From assembly GCF_900142465.1 (NCBI RefSeq), contig NZ_FRAX01000005.1, positions 124,001 to 188,000 of the forward strand: a stretch of 64,000 bases of DNA. Direction: 5' to 3'. This document shows, piece by piece, positions 7,531 through 16,606 of this stretch. Position 1 is the first letter of the stretch. Each line of letters starts with the position of its first letter. The position numbers were made by a program, and so were the translations under genes. The stretch is from Fibrobacter sp. UWH6. GTDB lineage: Bacteria; Fibrobacterota; Fibrobacteria; Fibrobacterales; Fibrobacteraceae. The notes beneath the pieces are model-generated. The model had not been told where the DNA came from, did no database searches, and saw only the letters and a list, made by a program, of their open reading frames with translations.

Positions 7531-8442
7531 ATGCAAAATCATCTTGTCAAAACACCAATTACCCAAATTCGCAACATCCTGGAAGATGTCGTTGTTCAAC
7601 TATCCGCTCTTTCTCAGCGAATTTTCCGAAGCAAGGCCAAAAAACAGCAAGGATCCTTACGCATCGCCATCAACAAGGGCACTCCTCAATACTATCACAT
7701 AACAACGAAAGGAGATACTAACGGAAAATACATTCCAAAGTCTGACTCCAAGCTGATTTCATCACTTGCGCAAAAAGAGTACCTCGAAAAATGCAACCGT
7801 ATTATTGAAAGGCAACAAAAGGCGCTAGCCCGATTCCTAAAGGATTTTCATCCCGAAGACATCATTGCGGTTCATACAAACCTTACGGAAGCCAAAAGGA
7901 GATTCGTAACGCCTTTGCTCCTAACCGACGAGGAATTTGCAGCGCAATGGCAAGCCAAGCCATACAGTGGAAAATTTTTCGCAAAGGATACTCCAGAACA
8001 TTTCACTAATAGCGGATTACGGGTCCGTTCCAAATCTGAGGTGATTATCGCCGAATGCCTCGCCCGCCACAACATTCCGTTTCGTTACGAAGCCCCGCTG
8101 GAATTAATCATCGGGGATACGTCAAGCATAACCGCCGAAACACCGACGAACAACATTCGCCGACGCACCCTCAATCAAGACGCCGACCTCATGCAAAGCA
8201 AGGCAGTCACATTCTATCCCGACTTCACCTGCTTAAACAAGCGCACCCGTCAGGAATTCATCTGGGAACATTTTGGCATGATGGACAATCCCAATTACGC
8301 CAGAAACGCTATAGAAAAACAACGAAGCTACGCTGCCGCTGGCTACATTCCAGGAATAAACTTTATCGCCACCACCGAGACGACGGATCTTCCCCTGAAC
8401 ATCCCTTACATAGAGCAAATGACAAAATCATTGCTAATGTAA
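7531..8442 (+). CDS. Stand-alone PD-(D/E)XK-type nuclease family protein, function unknown
   Basis: A 303-residue soluble protein. The N-terminal half is helical and basic; it contains TPQYYHITTKGDTNGKYIP, then a long charged helix (80-115). The C-terminal half has a nuclease-like arrangement: SKSE with Glu170 on a helix, FYPDF with Asp231, and FIWEHFG with Glu246-His247, followed by a helix (YARNAIEKQRSYAAAGYIPG) and a final strand. This ordering (Glu helix, beta-Asp, beta-Glu-x-x) is that of the PD-(D/E)XK fold, with His/Phe where Lys is usual. I recall similar unnamed proteins from gut Firmicutes; relative to those, residues 195-225 look like an insert. The gene stands alone behind a triple inverted repeat. 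Fold assignment is an inference from motif order. Confidence 0.6.
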   Translation: MQNHLVKTPITQIRNILEDVVVQLSALSQRIFRSKAKKQQGSLRIAINKGTPQYYHITTKGDTNGKYIPKSDSKLISSLAQKEYLEKCNRIIERQQKALARFLKDFHPEDIIAVHTNLTEAKRRFVTPLLLTDEEFAAQWQAKPYSGKFFAKDTPEHFTNSGLRVRSKSEVIIAECLARHNIPFRYEAPLELIIGDTSSITAETPTNNIRRRTLNQDADLMQSKAVTFYPDFTCLNKRTRQEFIWEHFGMMDNPNYARNAIEKQRSYAAAGYIPGINFIATTETTDLPLNIPYIEQMTKSLLM

Positions 8443-8523
8443 ATCTGTCCCAACCTTCACATGCATAAGCATTTACTACCTTTCTCGCCGCTCATGTGAG
8501 CTTCATTTTTAAGGGTTAAGAAG

Positions 8524-9171
8524 ATGAACTTAAAGATTTTACTGGGTGCAGCCATAGCTGCATTTTTATTCGTTGGCTGTTCCAGCCCCCGTTTTTTTGT
8601 TGATTCCCAATGGACCAATAAACCGGCAAAAGCAAAATTTATTTTTTCTACCGGAGTTGTAGAAAATCAAGAGGATCTAGATGATGTCCTTGTGGAAGAT
8701 GAAAACTTCACGGTATGGTTTGCAAGGCAGCTCGAAGAAAATGTGAAGTTCTATTCCAACCATGTTGACTTCACTGCCGAAAGAATTTCTAAGGAAGAAA
8801 TGCTAGAAGAAAAAGTGACCTTAGGGAAAAATCCCGTCACGGTCGGCAAGCCCAAGACATTTAACAGCGACGCCGAAATCTACGTCGTTCTGAACAATCT
8901 CTGGTTTGGACGAACTCAAAGGACCTCGTACTATACCCATAATATAGCGGCGGGCACCCCAACAACATCGTCCACCAATTACTTCATATCCATGTCAGGC
9001 CGATACGCCTTCTACGACACGAGAACCCAAAAGATTCTTGGCTACGGCGAATTCAACACCAACGAAGAATATGTCCGCAACTTAGGGCGCGACAGCTGGA
9101 AACGATTAATCCAGACTTCTATAGAAGAAATCCTTGAAAACACGCCGCTAACTTATCCCGCCGCAAAGTAA
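8524..9171 (+). CDS. Lipoprotein of a two-member local paralogous family
   Basis: A 215-residue protein with a lipobox (FVGC, Cys19) and the mature start SSPRFFVDSQWTNKPAKAKF. It shares an alignable plan with the lipoprotein encoded convergently at 9247-9933: FFVDxxWTxKP after the lipid Cys, VENQxD near residue 45, a W-F motif in the middle (VWFARQLEEN versus AWFKAELTKD), a central VVLNN/LVFSN strand, and a C-terminal FxxxRxxWxxxxxxxxxxxLxxTP. The start is supported by AAGGG upstream. No domain is recognised; an envelope role is inferred from lipidation alone. Confidence 0.72.
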   Translation: MNLKILLGAAIAAFLFVGCSSPRFFVDSQWTNKPAKAKFIFSTGVVENQEDLDDVLVEDENFTVWFARQLEENVKFYSNHVDFTAERISKEEMLEEKVTLGKNPVTVGKPKTFNSDAEIYVVLNNLWFGRTQRTSYYTHNIAAGTPTTSSTNYFISMSGRYAFYDTRTQKILGYGEFNTNEEYVRNLGRDSWKRLIQTSIEEILENTPLTYPAAK

Positions 9172-9173
9172 GG

Positions 9174-9206
9174 AAAAGACTTGTTCAATACAGAACAAGT
9201 CTTTTT
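9174..9206. terminator. Bidirectional terminator between convergent paralogues
   Basis: AAAAGACTTGTTC pairs perfectly with GAACAAGTCTTTT around a 6-nt loop, with T-rich flanks in both directions. It lies between two converging lipoprotein genes. Confidence 0.85.
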
Positions 9207-9246
9207 CAATAACACGTGCAGTACTAAAACTGCGCCGCAAATTCTA

Positions 9247-9933
9247 TTACTTCTTCAGCACCGGAGTTCTTGCAAGAGTCTTTTTCACGAGAGCCAACAC
9301 GCATTTTTCCCAATCACCCCTGGTCATGGCGTAGGCAAACTTGCTCTTGATATTCCAATGTCCAAAGGCGACACGGTTACCAGTCTTGGCGCTATAATAA
9401 GCGTAGTCAGCGTAAAGCCACAGACCGTTATCCGCGATGGTGGGGCCTGCGGTTGCCATGCTGTTGTTAGCAGGAGCACCGTAACCATTTTGAGAGACAT
9501 TCTGGATGTATGCCCAGTTTTCGTAGGAATCTTCGCGACGGCTGAAGTTCACATTGGAGAAAACCAGATAGTAGCCGTCACCATCCATGGCCATGGGCTT
9601 CATCATGTTGAATTCCACAGTCTGGATGCTATCCTTTTCGTGGACCAGGTCACTTGCATTCACTTCAACAACGTCGAAAGCCACGGAATTCTTGGTGACC
9701 AGATTCAAGTCCTTGGTCAATTCAGCCTTGAACCAGGCGCTGAAATTGTCGGCGTATTCTTCCAGGTCGTCCTTCACGTCATCCTGATTTTCGACCATGG
9801 GCTTGGTGAATTCAACGGTTACGGATGTGGGCTTTTCGGTCCATTCCGGATCAACGAAGAATGTGGGTTTCTTGGCACAGCCTGTAAATGCCATGGCCAC
9901 AGCGGCCATGCAGCAGAACAATTTGATTTTCAT
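9247..9933 (-). CDS. Lipoprotein, paralogue of the gene at 8524
   Basis: A 228-residue lipoprotein with signal MKIKLFCCMAAVAMAFTGC and mature start AKKPTFFVDPEWTEKPTSV, clearly related to the protein encoded at 8524-9171 (shared FFVDxxWTxKP, VENQDD, W-F core and C-terminal W...L...L.RTP pattern). Overall identity is low by eye, so the pair is old. Both lack a recognisable catalytic motif. The start has GGGG about 8 nt upstream. Convergent arrangement of two diverged copies suggests an inverted duplication. Confidence 0.75.
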   Translation of the reverse strand: MKIKLFCCMAAVAMAFTGCAKKPTFFVDPEWTEKPTSVTVEFTKPMVENQDDVKDDLEEYADNFSAWFKAELTKDLNLVTKNSVAFDVVEVNASDLVHEKDSIQTVEFNMMKPMAMDGDGYYLVFSNVNFSRREDSYENWAYIQNVSQNGYGAPANNSMATAGPTIADNGLWLYADYAYYSAKTGNRVAFGHWNIKSKFAYAMTRGDWEKCVLALVKKTLARTPVLKK

Positions 9934-10106
9934 ATTTTAACCCCTATATTTTGGTTGACGCAAATATAAAAAATCAAACCAGAAAAAAGGAACCCACCGG
10001 CCGGTGGTTCTTCATAGACGGGCAAAGCCCTATGTTACGGCACGCGCTAACACGCGTACGCAGTCTGCCACCTGCGATGGTCCTTACCCGGCTACCCGTA
10101 AACGGG

Positions 10107-10229
10107 TTATTTCTTTCCGAATAGGCCTAACTGTTCCCCGTAGAAAACCTTCCTTCTAAATTTTGGGGCAAACACAATGTGATATTTGCAATTCCACGTT
10201 GTATGTGCAGTTGTATTTCTATTATTCAT
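10107..10229 (-). pseudogene. tnpA: Truncated IS200/IS605 transposase (TnpA) fragment
   Basis: A 40-codon frame beginning MNNRNTTAHTTW and running through YHIVFAPKFRRKVFYGEQ, the N-terminus of IS200-type Y1 transposases. It ends at a stop right after GLFGKK. The HUH pair and the catalytic Tyr, normally further downstream, are missing, so the product cannot be active. Confidence 0.82.
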
Positions 10230-10232
10230 ATT

Positions 10233-10293
10233 AATCCTTTGGTTTTATTGTGATGCAGTTGGCAGACCGCACCATCAATTTAGCCAAAGGATT
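10233..10293 (-). repeat. IS200-type hairpin sequestering the tnpA ribosome-binding site
   Basis: AATCCTTTGG (10233-10242) pairs perfectly with CCAAAGGATT (10284-10293), and an inner TGATG/CATCA stem extends it. On the tnpA strand the AAGG that would serve as RBS is in the 3' arm, 3 nt before the ATG, the layout described for translational repression in IS200. Confidence 0.7.
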
Positions 10294-10330
10294 TCTTTTT
10301 TCATGATCGCCAGAAGGCTTTACTTGAACA

Positions 10331-10353
10331 CCCCAGCATAGCTGGGGTTTTCA
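10331..10353 (+). terminator. Orphan terminator-like hairpin
   Basis: CCCCAGC ATA GCTGGGG followed by TTTTCATTTT. No intact gene precedes it on the plus strand; it may belong to a gene displaced by the IS element, or act with the converging gene at 10447. Confidence 0.55.
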
Positions 10354-10446
10354 TTTTATACAGAAACGTGACGAAATTTTATAATTTCGCCAGCCTCAAT
10401 CACCCCTCCACAAACAAATACTTATGGATTTTTTGACAAAAAACAG

Positions 10447-11850
10447 TTATTCCATTATGCAGCGGACACTGGCTTCATACAGGTCATCTGCAAACGGATC
10501 CAAATTCACGTCCTTGTTTTGATTGCTCAGATACAGGCCAACGTGGGCACTGGTCTCTCCGTCGTCGGCAACAGAATTCGTAGAACCCCAGAACAGGGCA
10601 TAATCCGTCTTACTGAAAATGTCGTGCCTACGGAACCCAGCGGGTATGGCGTTAAAGCCGTAGAAATCACGGGCATTCAGACGTCCCCACTTGCCAACAG
10701 CCATCAAACCCTCGCCTACCCCGAAATCGCCAGCATGAGCCTTGACGGTATCGAGAAGAGATTCAAAATCCATTTTCTCGGGAAGACGCCAGCCTGTCGG
10801 GCAGGCTTTCTGGGCAGCATTCCAGCTATATAGACGACCATACACGAGGCAAGAATCAAGGTTGAAATCACGGCAGTAGCTTTCCCCATCGGGATCTTCG
10901 TAATTCAGATTCTCGGCCATCCAAGTTTGACTTCCTATCTTTACGGTCTTATATATGGTGCTGTCTCGTTCGTCTAACATTTGCCCCATCCGCATATCAT
11001 TCTTAATGCAACGAACCGGCATCCTAATATCCTTGGTCCGGTAAAGCATGGCTTCAACCGTATTTTCGATGGTATAGATCCAGACATCCATATCATCTAA
11101 ATCGTAGGTCCCAACAGCCGAAGATGTCCAAAAATGAGCTTTCATACCCATCGGGGAACCCCAATCATCAGCCATCCCCAACGGGAGAGCGGCAAATCCC
11201 AGGGAATTATATACGTCGGCCTGCCGTTTCAAAGACCACAACGTATCACTCTTCAGGGCGTCATCATAATAGATTGAACCTTTCTTCGCCTTGGCATAAT
11301 TCACCAAAAGTTCCCACTGCCCCAAAGTAGGCACATCCCACCCTTCCGGGCATACCTTATAAATTTGTACAGAAGTTGTCCAATAGTAAGCCCCATAAAT
11401 ATCGCAATTTGACGGTTTATCATCACGGCACTCGTGCTCCACCCCGGTATACCTTAAATTTTCGGCCATCCACTCTTGGTCGCCAATAGAAACGGTCCTA
11501 TAAACCTTGTCGTCTCGAGAATCCACCATGACTCCATAGGAGCCCTTGAACCCAGAAACGAAACTGGAGGACGAAGGTATGGAAATACTAGAAGAGGAAC
11601 TTACGGATGACTCCTGAGAATACCTCCAGGAGGAACTGCTGTACCAGGAAGAACTGCTCGCTCCAGAGCTATACCTGTAGCTGGAACTGGAACTACTGTA
11701 CCCCTCGGCCACAAAGCTTTTTTTATCGAAGCTAGAGGACGACTCGTTTTCCAGGTGGCCGTACAAATCTTCATAATCACCCACATAATCCGTGCAGGCG
11801 ACAAAAGGCAAAACAAGTAGGCAGCACAAAACAAAAAATTTAACGTTCAT
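10447..11850 (-). CDS. Lipoprotein with two FISUMP domains
   Basis: A 467-residue lipoprotein (lipobox VAC, Cys19). Residues 35-105 form a serine-rich linker (SSSSSYRYSSG and similar). Two copies of the Fibrobacter succinogenes major paralogous domain follow. Domain 1 (about 115-295) has VYRTVSIGDQEWMAENLRY, IYGAYYWTTS, CPEGWDVPT and MPVRCIK. Domain 2 (about 300-467) has IYKTVKIGSQTWMAENLNY, VYGRLYSWNAA, CPTGWRLP and ASVRCIME. FISUMP proteins are abundant secreted proteins of Fibrobacter with unknown function. The gene is 9 nt downstream of, and probably co-transcribed with, the exported protein gene at 11860-12804. Confidence 0.92.
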   Translation of the reverse strand: MNVKFFVLCCLLVLPFVACTDYVGDYEDLYGHLENESSSSFDKKSFVAEGYSSSSSSYRYSSGASSSSWYSSSSWRYSQESSVSSSSSISIPSSSSFVSGFKGSYGVMVDSRDDKVYRTVSIGDQEWMAENLRYTGVEHECRDDKPSNCDIYGAYYWTTSVQIYKVCPEGWDVPTLGQWELLVNYAKAKKGSIYYDDALKSDTLWSLKRQADVYNSLGFAALPLGMADDWGSPMGMKAHFWTSSAVGTYDLDDMDVWIYTIENTVEAMLYRTKDIRMPVRCIKNDMRMGQMLDERDSTIYKTVKIGSQTWMAENLNYEDPDGESYCRDFNLDSCLVYGRLYSWNAAQKACPTGWRLPEKMDFESLLDTVKAHAGDFGVGEGLMAVGKWGRLNARDFYGFNAIPAGFRRHDIFSKTDYALFWGSTNSVADDGETSAHVGLYLSNQNKDVNLDPFADDLYEASVRCIME

Positions 11851-11859
11851 CTTTACCGC

Positions 11860-12804
11860 CTAAAAGAAAATACTGAAACCCAAGCCAACAGCGCCAACGG
11901 CACCCATGATGATTCCCACCGTACGCAGGTTCTGTGCCAGACGGATGTCGTTCAAGTTGTCTCGATATTGGTACTTGTTATCGGGAATCTTGTCGTAAGC
12001 ATCGGCAGCGTAATAGTCGGCAAAAAATGCCCCCACGACACCAATCACGGTGGTTACCGCCGAAACGACAATCAAGGTGGTTCGCACATTGGATTCAGCC
12101 ATGGCAGGTGCCACCTTCCTTGCGGCACTAGCCTTTTCCTGAGCGGCCTTCTGGGCCACCATGGAGGAATCCTCGGCATAAGTGTACAGACGGGGAACGA
12201 GAATCTTGGGTTCGGAATCCTCAACCGATTCGGGTGCGGAATCCGGGGGCGCTATATTAGTGGATTCATCGACGGGTTTAGGGGATTCGTCGACGGGTGC
12301 GTCTAACGGATAAGGAGATGGTTCATTACCACGGCAAATCAAAAAAAATTCGTGGGCTCGAGACTCTACAATTCCAAGCAGTTCCTCGGCATCGACACCG
12401 CGGCCAGTAAAGCTGGAAACCAGTTTACTAGAAATCGTTTCGTACAATTCAACTGTCAGGGTGAACTTTTCACCATAGAGACCTACGCGAGCCTGAGCTA
12501 CATAGTCGGCAGAAATGTTGCGCCCCGTTTCAACCAGACAGCTACCCTCGCAATCCTCGATAGACATATCGGGAGGCAACATGGCATTGATATTATCCCG
12601 GGTCATAATGGTAAATCCGAAATCCGCAGGCAAGGCCTTAACAGCCCCGGCACGCAACACGTTAGTGATGAACTGCCTTTCTTGAAAGGGCATGACCGTG
12701 GAGTCATTGCAGACAGTCTCAAGCACCGCCACATACTTGGCTGAAGCCAGACAAGGCAACCCGATTATCAATAAGCAAAAAAGAACGAATCTCACTAACC
12801 TCAT
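11860..12804 (-). CDS. Exported protein with a TolB-N/CsgG-like N-terminal domain and C-terminal membrane helices
   Basis: A 314-residue protein. The start at 12804 gives a signal peptide MRLVRFVLFCLLIIGLPCLASA. The mature part begins KYVAVLETVCND and contains FGFTIMTRDNINAMLPP, an acidic two-Cys segment (EDCEGSCLVETGRNISADYVAQARV) and FTLTVELYETISSKLVSSFTGRG. That is the pattern of the TolB-N/CsgG-like domain that Fibrobacter and myxobacteria attach to varied tails. Residues about 185-240 are a Pro/Glu/Ser linker. Two hydrophobic segments close the protein (TTLIVVSAVTTVIGVVGAFFA and VGIIMGAVGAVGLGFSIFF). The domain assignment is by pattern only. Operon with the FISUMP gene. Confidence 0.65.
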   Translation of the reverse strand: MRLVRFVLFCLLIIGLPCLASAKYVAVLETVCNDSTVMPFQERQFITNVLRAGAVKALPADFGFTIMTRDNINAMLPPDMSIEDCEGSCLVETGRNISADYVAQARVGLYGEKFTLTVELYETISSKLVSSFTGRGVDAEELLGIVESRAHEFFLICRGNEPSPYPLDAPVDESPKPVDESTNIAPPDSAPESVEDSEPKILVPRLYTYAEDSSMVAQKAAQEKASAARKVAPAMAESNVRTTLIVVSAVTTVIGVVGAFFADYYAADAYDKIPDNKYQYRDNLNDIRLAQNLRTVGIIMGAVGAVGLGFSIFF

Positions 12805-12855
12805 GAATTCAAAGATAGCACAAACATTCAATTTATTTATCTTTCGCACCATAAA

Positions 12856-13317
12856 ATGAAATTCGAAAAAGACACTTTATACGTCTGGGTAGGCGGCAGC
12901 TGCGATTACGGCCACAAGGAACGGGCCGGCGGCGGGGCCTACATTGCCGAAACCTTCGCCACCGATTCCAAGGATGGCGTTGGCGGGAAAATCGTGGATA
13001 CCTACACTACGTCGGACTTTAACACCAAGGAATTTCAGATGATTTACAGGGCCATGGACCACGTCCTGGAGAAGTTCGGTACGTCAGAATGTCGCGCGAG
13101 CTCTAAAAATCGCGCGAGCTCTGAAAACCGCGCGGGCACCTTCGAAAAAATCGTATTCCTCTCCAACGTCCAGTATATTCAAAACTACCCCAAGCCGGAG
13201 AACGTGGAAATCGGAATTCTCCCCTACCACAAGTTCCCTCGCCAAAAGGAAGTTCATGACATGGCAAGCCAGGCCATGCGAGATTTGCGCAGTTCCGGAG
13301 AAGGCGTCAACACCTAG
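12856..13317 (+). CDS. RNase H-fold-like protein with apparently lost catalytic residues
   Basis: A 153-residue protein. Its pattern follows RNase HI: strand LYVWVGGSC where the enzyme has YTDGSC, then a Gly-rich turn and strand GGGAYIAE, then NTKEFQMIYRAMDHVLEKF where the enzyme has xxMELxAAIxAL, then IVFLSNVQYIQNY where the enzyme has LYTDSQYV. The first catalytic Asp is Gly here and the third is Asn, so hydrolysis is unlikely. An 18-bp tandem repeat (13093-13140) adds Arg-Ala-Ser-Ser units between the helix and the following strand. The fold is inferred. It is divergent from the gene at 12804 with 51 nt between. Confidence 0.6.
   Translation: MKFEKDTLYVWVGGSCDYGHKERAGGGAYIAETFATDSKDGVGGKIVDTYTTSDFNTKEFQMIYRAMDHVLEKFGTSECRASSKNRASSENRAGTFEKIVFLSNVQYIQNYPKPENVEIGILPYHKFPRQKEVHDMASQAMRDLRSSGEGVNT
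13093..13140 (+). repeat. 18-bp in-frame tandem repeat inside the RNase H-like gene
   Basis: CGCGCGAGCTCTRAAAAY occurs at 13093-13110 and 13111-13128, with a partial third unit to 13140. It encodes repeats of CRASSKN / RASSEN / RAG, with a GC-rich composition unlike the flanking codons. It is likely a recent slippage expansion in a surface loop. Confidence 0.8.
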
Positions 13318-13342
13318 GAACAGCCGACAAAATCAACCTATA

Positions 13343-13377
13343 AAAAAAGCCTGCCACGAAGACTCGTGCAGGCTAAT
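13343..13377 (-). terminator. Terminator of the DUF4832 lipoprotein gene
   Basis: AGCCTGCACGA and TCGTGGCAGGCT pair around a short loop. A run of seven T follows on the minus strand. It also faces the converging gene at 12856. Confidence 0.82.
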
Positions 13378-13392
13378 TTCATCTCGTCAAAA

Positions 13393-14940
13393 TTACGGTT
13401 TCAGCAACAGCTTATTGTTTGCCTGCAGGCCGTCGTTATCGAAACGTACGGTAGGATTCTTTCCGCTTTTGAAAGCTTCTTCACTTTCGTAGATAGAGAG
13501 CGCCACAGAAACTCCCGGCAGCGCCGCCACATTGGTCAGCCTTGCAGGAACTGAGTTAGCAAAAGTAAAATCACGAACCATTTCGTCCTTGAAAGTACCC
13601 TTGGAAACCTTGATGGTTTTACCCAGCTGTTCAAGAACTTCGCCTTCGCCGTTGACCAATTCTGCCACCATATAAATATCAAAGAAGCAGGGAGCAATGC
13701 CCGTGTTCTTTACGGTGATATTCAATGTATTTGTAGTTTCCTTGTCACCCGTAACCGTCAGAAGTTCAGCCTGCTGCACCATGAAATTGTAACCGATCAC
13801 ATGGGTCAGGGAATCTGCCAAGTCCTTGTGTTCACTGTAGATTTTAAATCCGCAATCGCTTTCCTGTTCCAGCACATAGTAGGTCAAATGAGCTGTGGTA
13901 ATTTCGTGAACCCAACGTTCCGGAGTCCACTTTTTGTACTCACGATCGTCAAAGGTCAGCATTCTTTCGTAGCTGCCAATATTTTCTGCAATAGTCGGAA
14001 GCCCTGCCTCGTAGGCACGCACCAAGGAATCTGCAGTACCGGGAATTCCAATAAAGCCGTCGTCACGCTTGGTAATCCCAAGGCTTAACGCATAGGTGTA
14101 AATTTCGCCATAGGCATCAGAAGGCAAGGCAAGCAGAGTCTTCTTGAATACAGAAGCGTAATGGTCCAGCAATTCCTTCTGAACCTTTAAGGGCGGCATA
14201 TCGCTACCATCCAGATGGGAAACGTGCCATTCGCCCCATTCACCAAAGGTACGGACATCAATGTATTCAAGGCGGGGATCCCCATCATACTTTTCTGCCA
14301 TAGCCGTAGCGAAATCCTTGGCGGCCTTCAGGTAGACAGGATCATCCCATCTGGGAACTTGGGCGCGGGCACCATTATCCTGAAAGATGGCGTAATCCTT
14401 CTTGGCTCCCTCTTCGTAAACCCAGTCAGGAGTCCAGTCGTATTCACTTGTGGGCGTATCGTTACCCGTGATGTACCAGGGAGAGTAAGGGAACACTCGC
14501 AAAGCGTAACCCAGACCATGTTCCTGAAGTACGTTCAGCAAATCTTCAAGTTCGGACCAATCGTAAACTCCCTTGCCGGGATTCAACTTGTCCCAACGCT
14601 GATATCCGGAACCGTAGGTAATCAAATCCCATGCGCCATTTTTATCGGGACCGTACCTGAATTCGGGAACGAAATTCCAGGCACCTTCGGTAAGGAGCGT
14701 AAAGCCCTTATGAGGATTGGGCAGCGGACCTTTAAAGGGTTTGAGAGTGTAAGCAATCTTTGTAGTGTTACCGCTTGCGGAACCACTGGTGATTTCGTCT
14801 GAGGAACTTGATTCCAAAATAATAGATTCCGAGGAACTAGACACTTCATTAGCTGCGTTTGTGCTGTTTCCATCATCACCACATGCGACTAACCCTAAGG
14901 CAAAACAAGCCGCAATACCAAACAAAGAAATTCTTTTCAC
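13393..14940 (-). CDS. DUF4832-type lipoprotein, putative glycoside hydrolase-like
   Basis: A 515-residue lipoprotein. The GTG at 14940 is chosen because GAGG lies 7 nt upstream and the product starts with a clean signal (KRISLFGIAACFALGLVAC). The longer frame from 15051 would run through the upstream terminator. A Ser/Thr/Asn linker leads to a TIM-barrel-like part that opens with NPHKGF and includes YGSGYQRWDKLNPGKGVYDW, then RTFGEWGEWH (a Glu-rich loop like a hydrolase active site), TIAENIGSYE, and a C-terminal beta domain (NTLNITVKNTGIAPCFFDIY). That is the layout of DUF4832 proteins, often placed near glycosidases. Activity is unproven. Confidence 0.75.
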   Translation of the reverse strand: MKRISLFGIAACFALGLVACGDDGNSTNAANEVSSSSESIILESSSSDEITSGSASGNTTKIAYTLKPFKGPLPNPHKGFTLLTEGAWNFVPEFRYGPDKNGAWDLITYGSGYQRWDKLNPGKGVYDWSELEDLLNVLQEHGLGYALRVFPYSPWYITGNDTPTSEYDWTPDWVYEEGAKKDYAIFQDNGARAQVPRWDDPVYLKAAKDFATAMAEKYDGDPRLEYIDVRTFGEWGEWHVSHLDGSDMPPLKVQKELLDHYASVFKKTLLALPSDAYGEIYTYALSLGITKRDDGFIGIPGTADSLVRAYEAGLPTIAENIGSYERMLTFDDREYKKWTPERWVHEITTAHLTYYVLEQESDCGFKIYSEHKDLADSLTHVIGYNFMVQQAELLTVTGDKETTNTLNITVKNTGIAPCFFDIYMVAELVNGEGEVLEQLGKTIKVSKGTFKDEMVRDFTFANSVPARLTNVAALPGVSVALSIYESEEAFKSGKNPTVRFDNDGLQANNKLLLKP

Positions 14941-15010
14941 CCAATCCTCATACGTTATTCTGAATATAATAAAAAAATTTCCCATCAAACAAAACAGAGT
15001 CTTTCTAAAC

Positions 15011-15048
15011 AAAAATCCCGCTGCAGCTAAAAACTGCAACGGGATTTT
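15011..15048 (-). terminator. guaB terminator
   Basis: AAAATCCCGTTGCAG pairs with CTGCAGCGGGATTTTT (one mismatch), with a T run on the minus strand. It lies about 37 nt beyond the guaB stop. Confidence 0.87.
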
Positions 15049-15084
15049 CAAATGGTTAGCGAGCGGCCAAAGTCCGCGGCCAAA

Positions 15085-16551
<1,467 letters not shown>

Positions 16552-16571
16552 TCATTCTATTTTGCAAAGAT

Positions 16572-16600
16572 AAGATAGAAAAAACCGAGCGACACGTCAA
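16572..16600 (-). promoter_or_regulatory. Sigma-70-type promoter for guaB
   Basis: On the minus strand TTGACG (16600-16595), 17-nt spacer, TATCTT (16577-16572), followed 30 nt later by the guaB ATG with an AT-rich leader and GAGG RBS. It matches 5/6 and 4/6 of the consensus hexamers. Confidence 0.55.
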
Positions 16601-16606
16601 AAGGAA

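Larger units (their letters stand above)
9990..10310 (-). mobile_element. IS200/IS605-family remnant (internal deletion, both end hairpins kept)
   Basis: About 320 bp. It contains the first 40 codons of a Y1 transposase (see 10107-10229), then a stop, then GC-rich sequence without a frame. One end carries the hairpin GAACCCACCGG/CCGGTGGTTC (9990-10010). The other carries a long imperfect hairpin (10233-10293) immediately before the transposase ATG. The structure is that of an IS200-type element that lost the middle and 3' part of tnpA. No TnpB gene is present. The exact ends are not defined because these elements make no target duplication. Confidence 0.75.

Noticed and set aside
14941-15051. 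N-terminal extension of the DUF4832 lipoprotein
   Set aside because: The added codons overlap the guaB terminator. The GTG at 14940 has a good RBS and opens a signal peptide.
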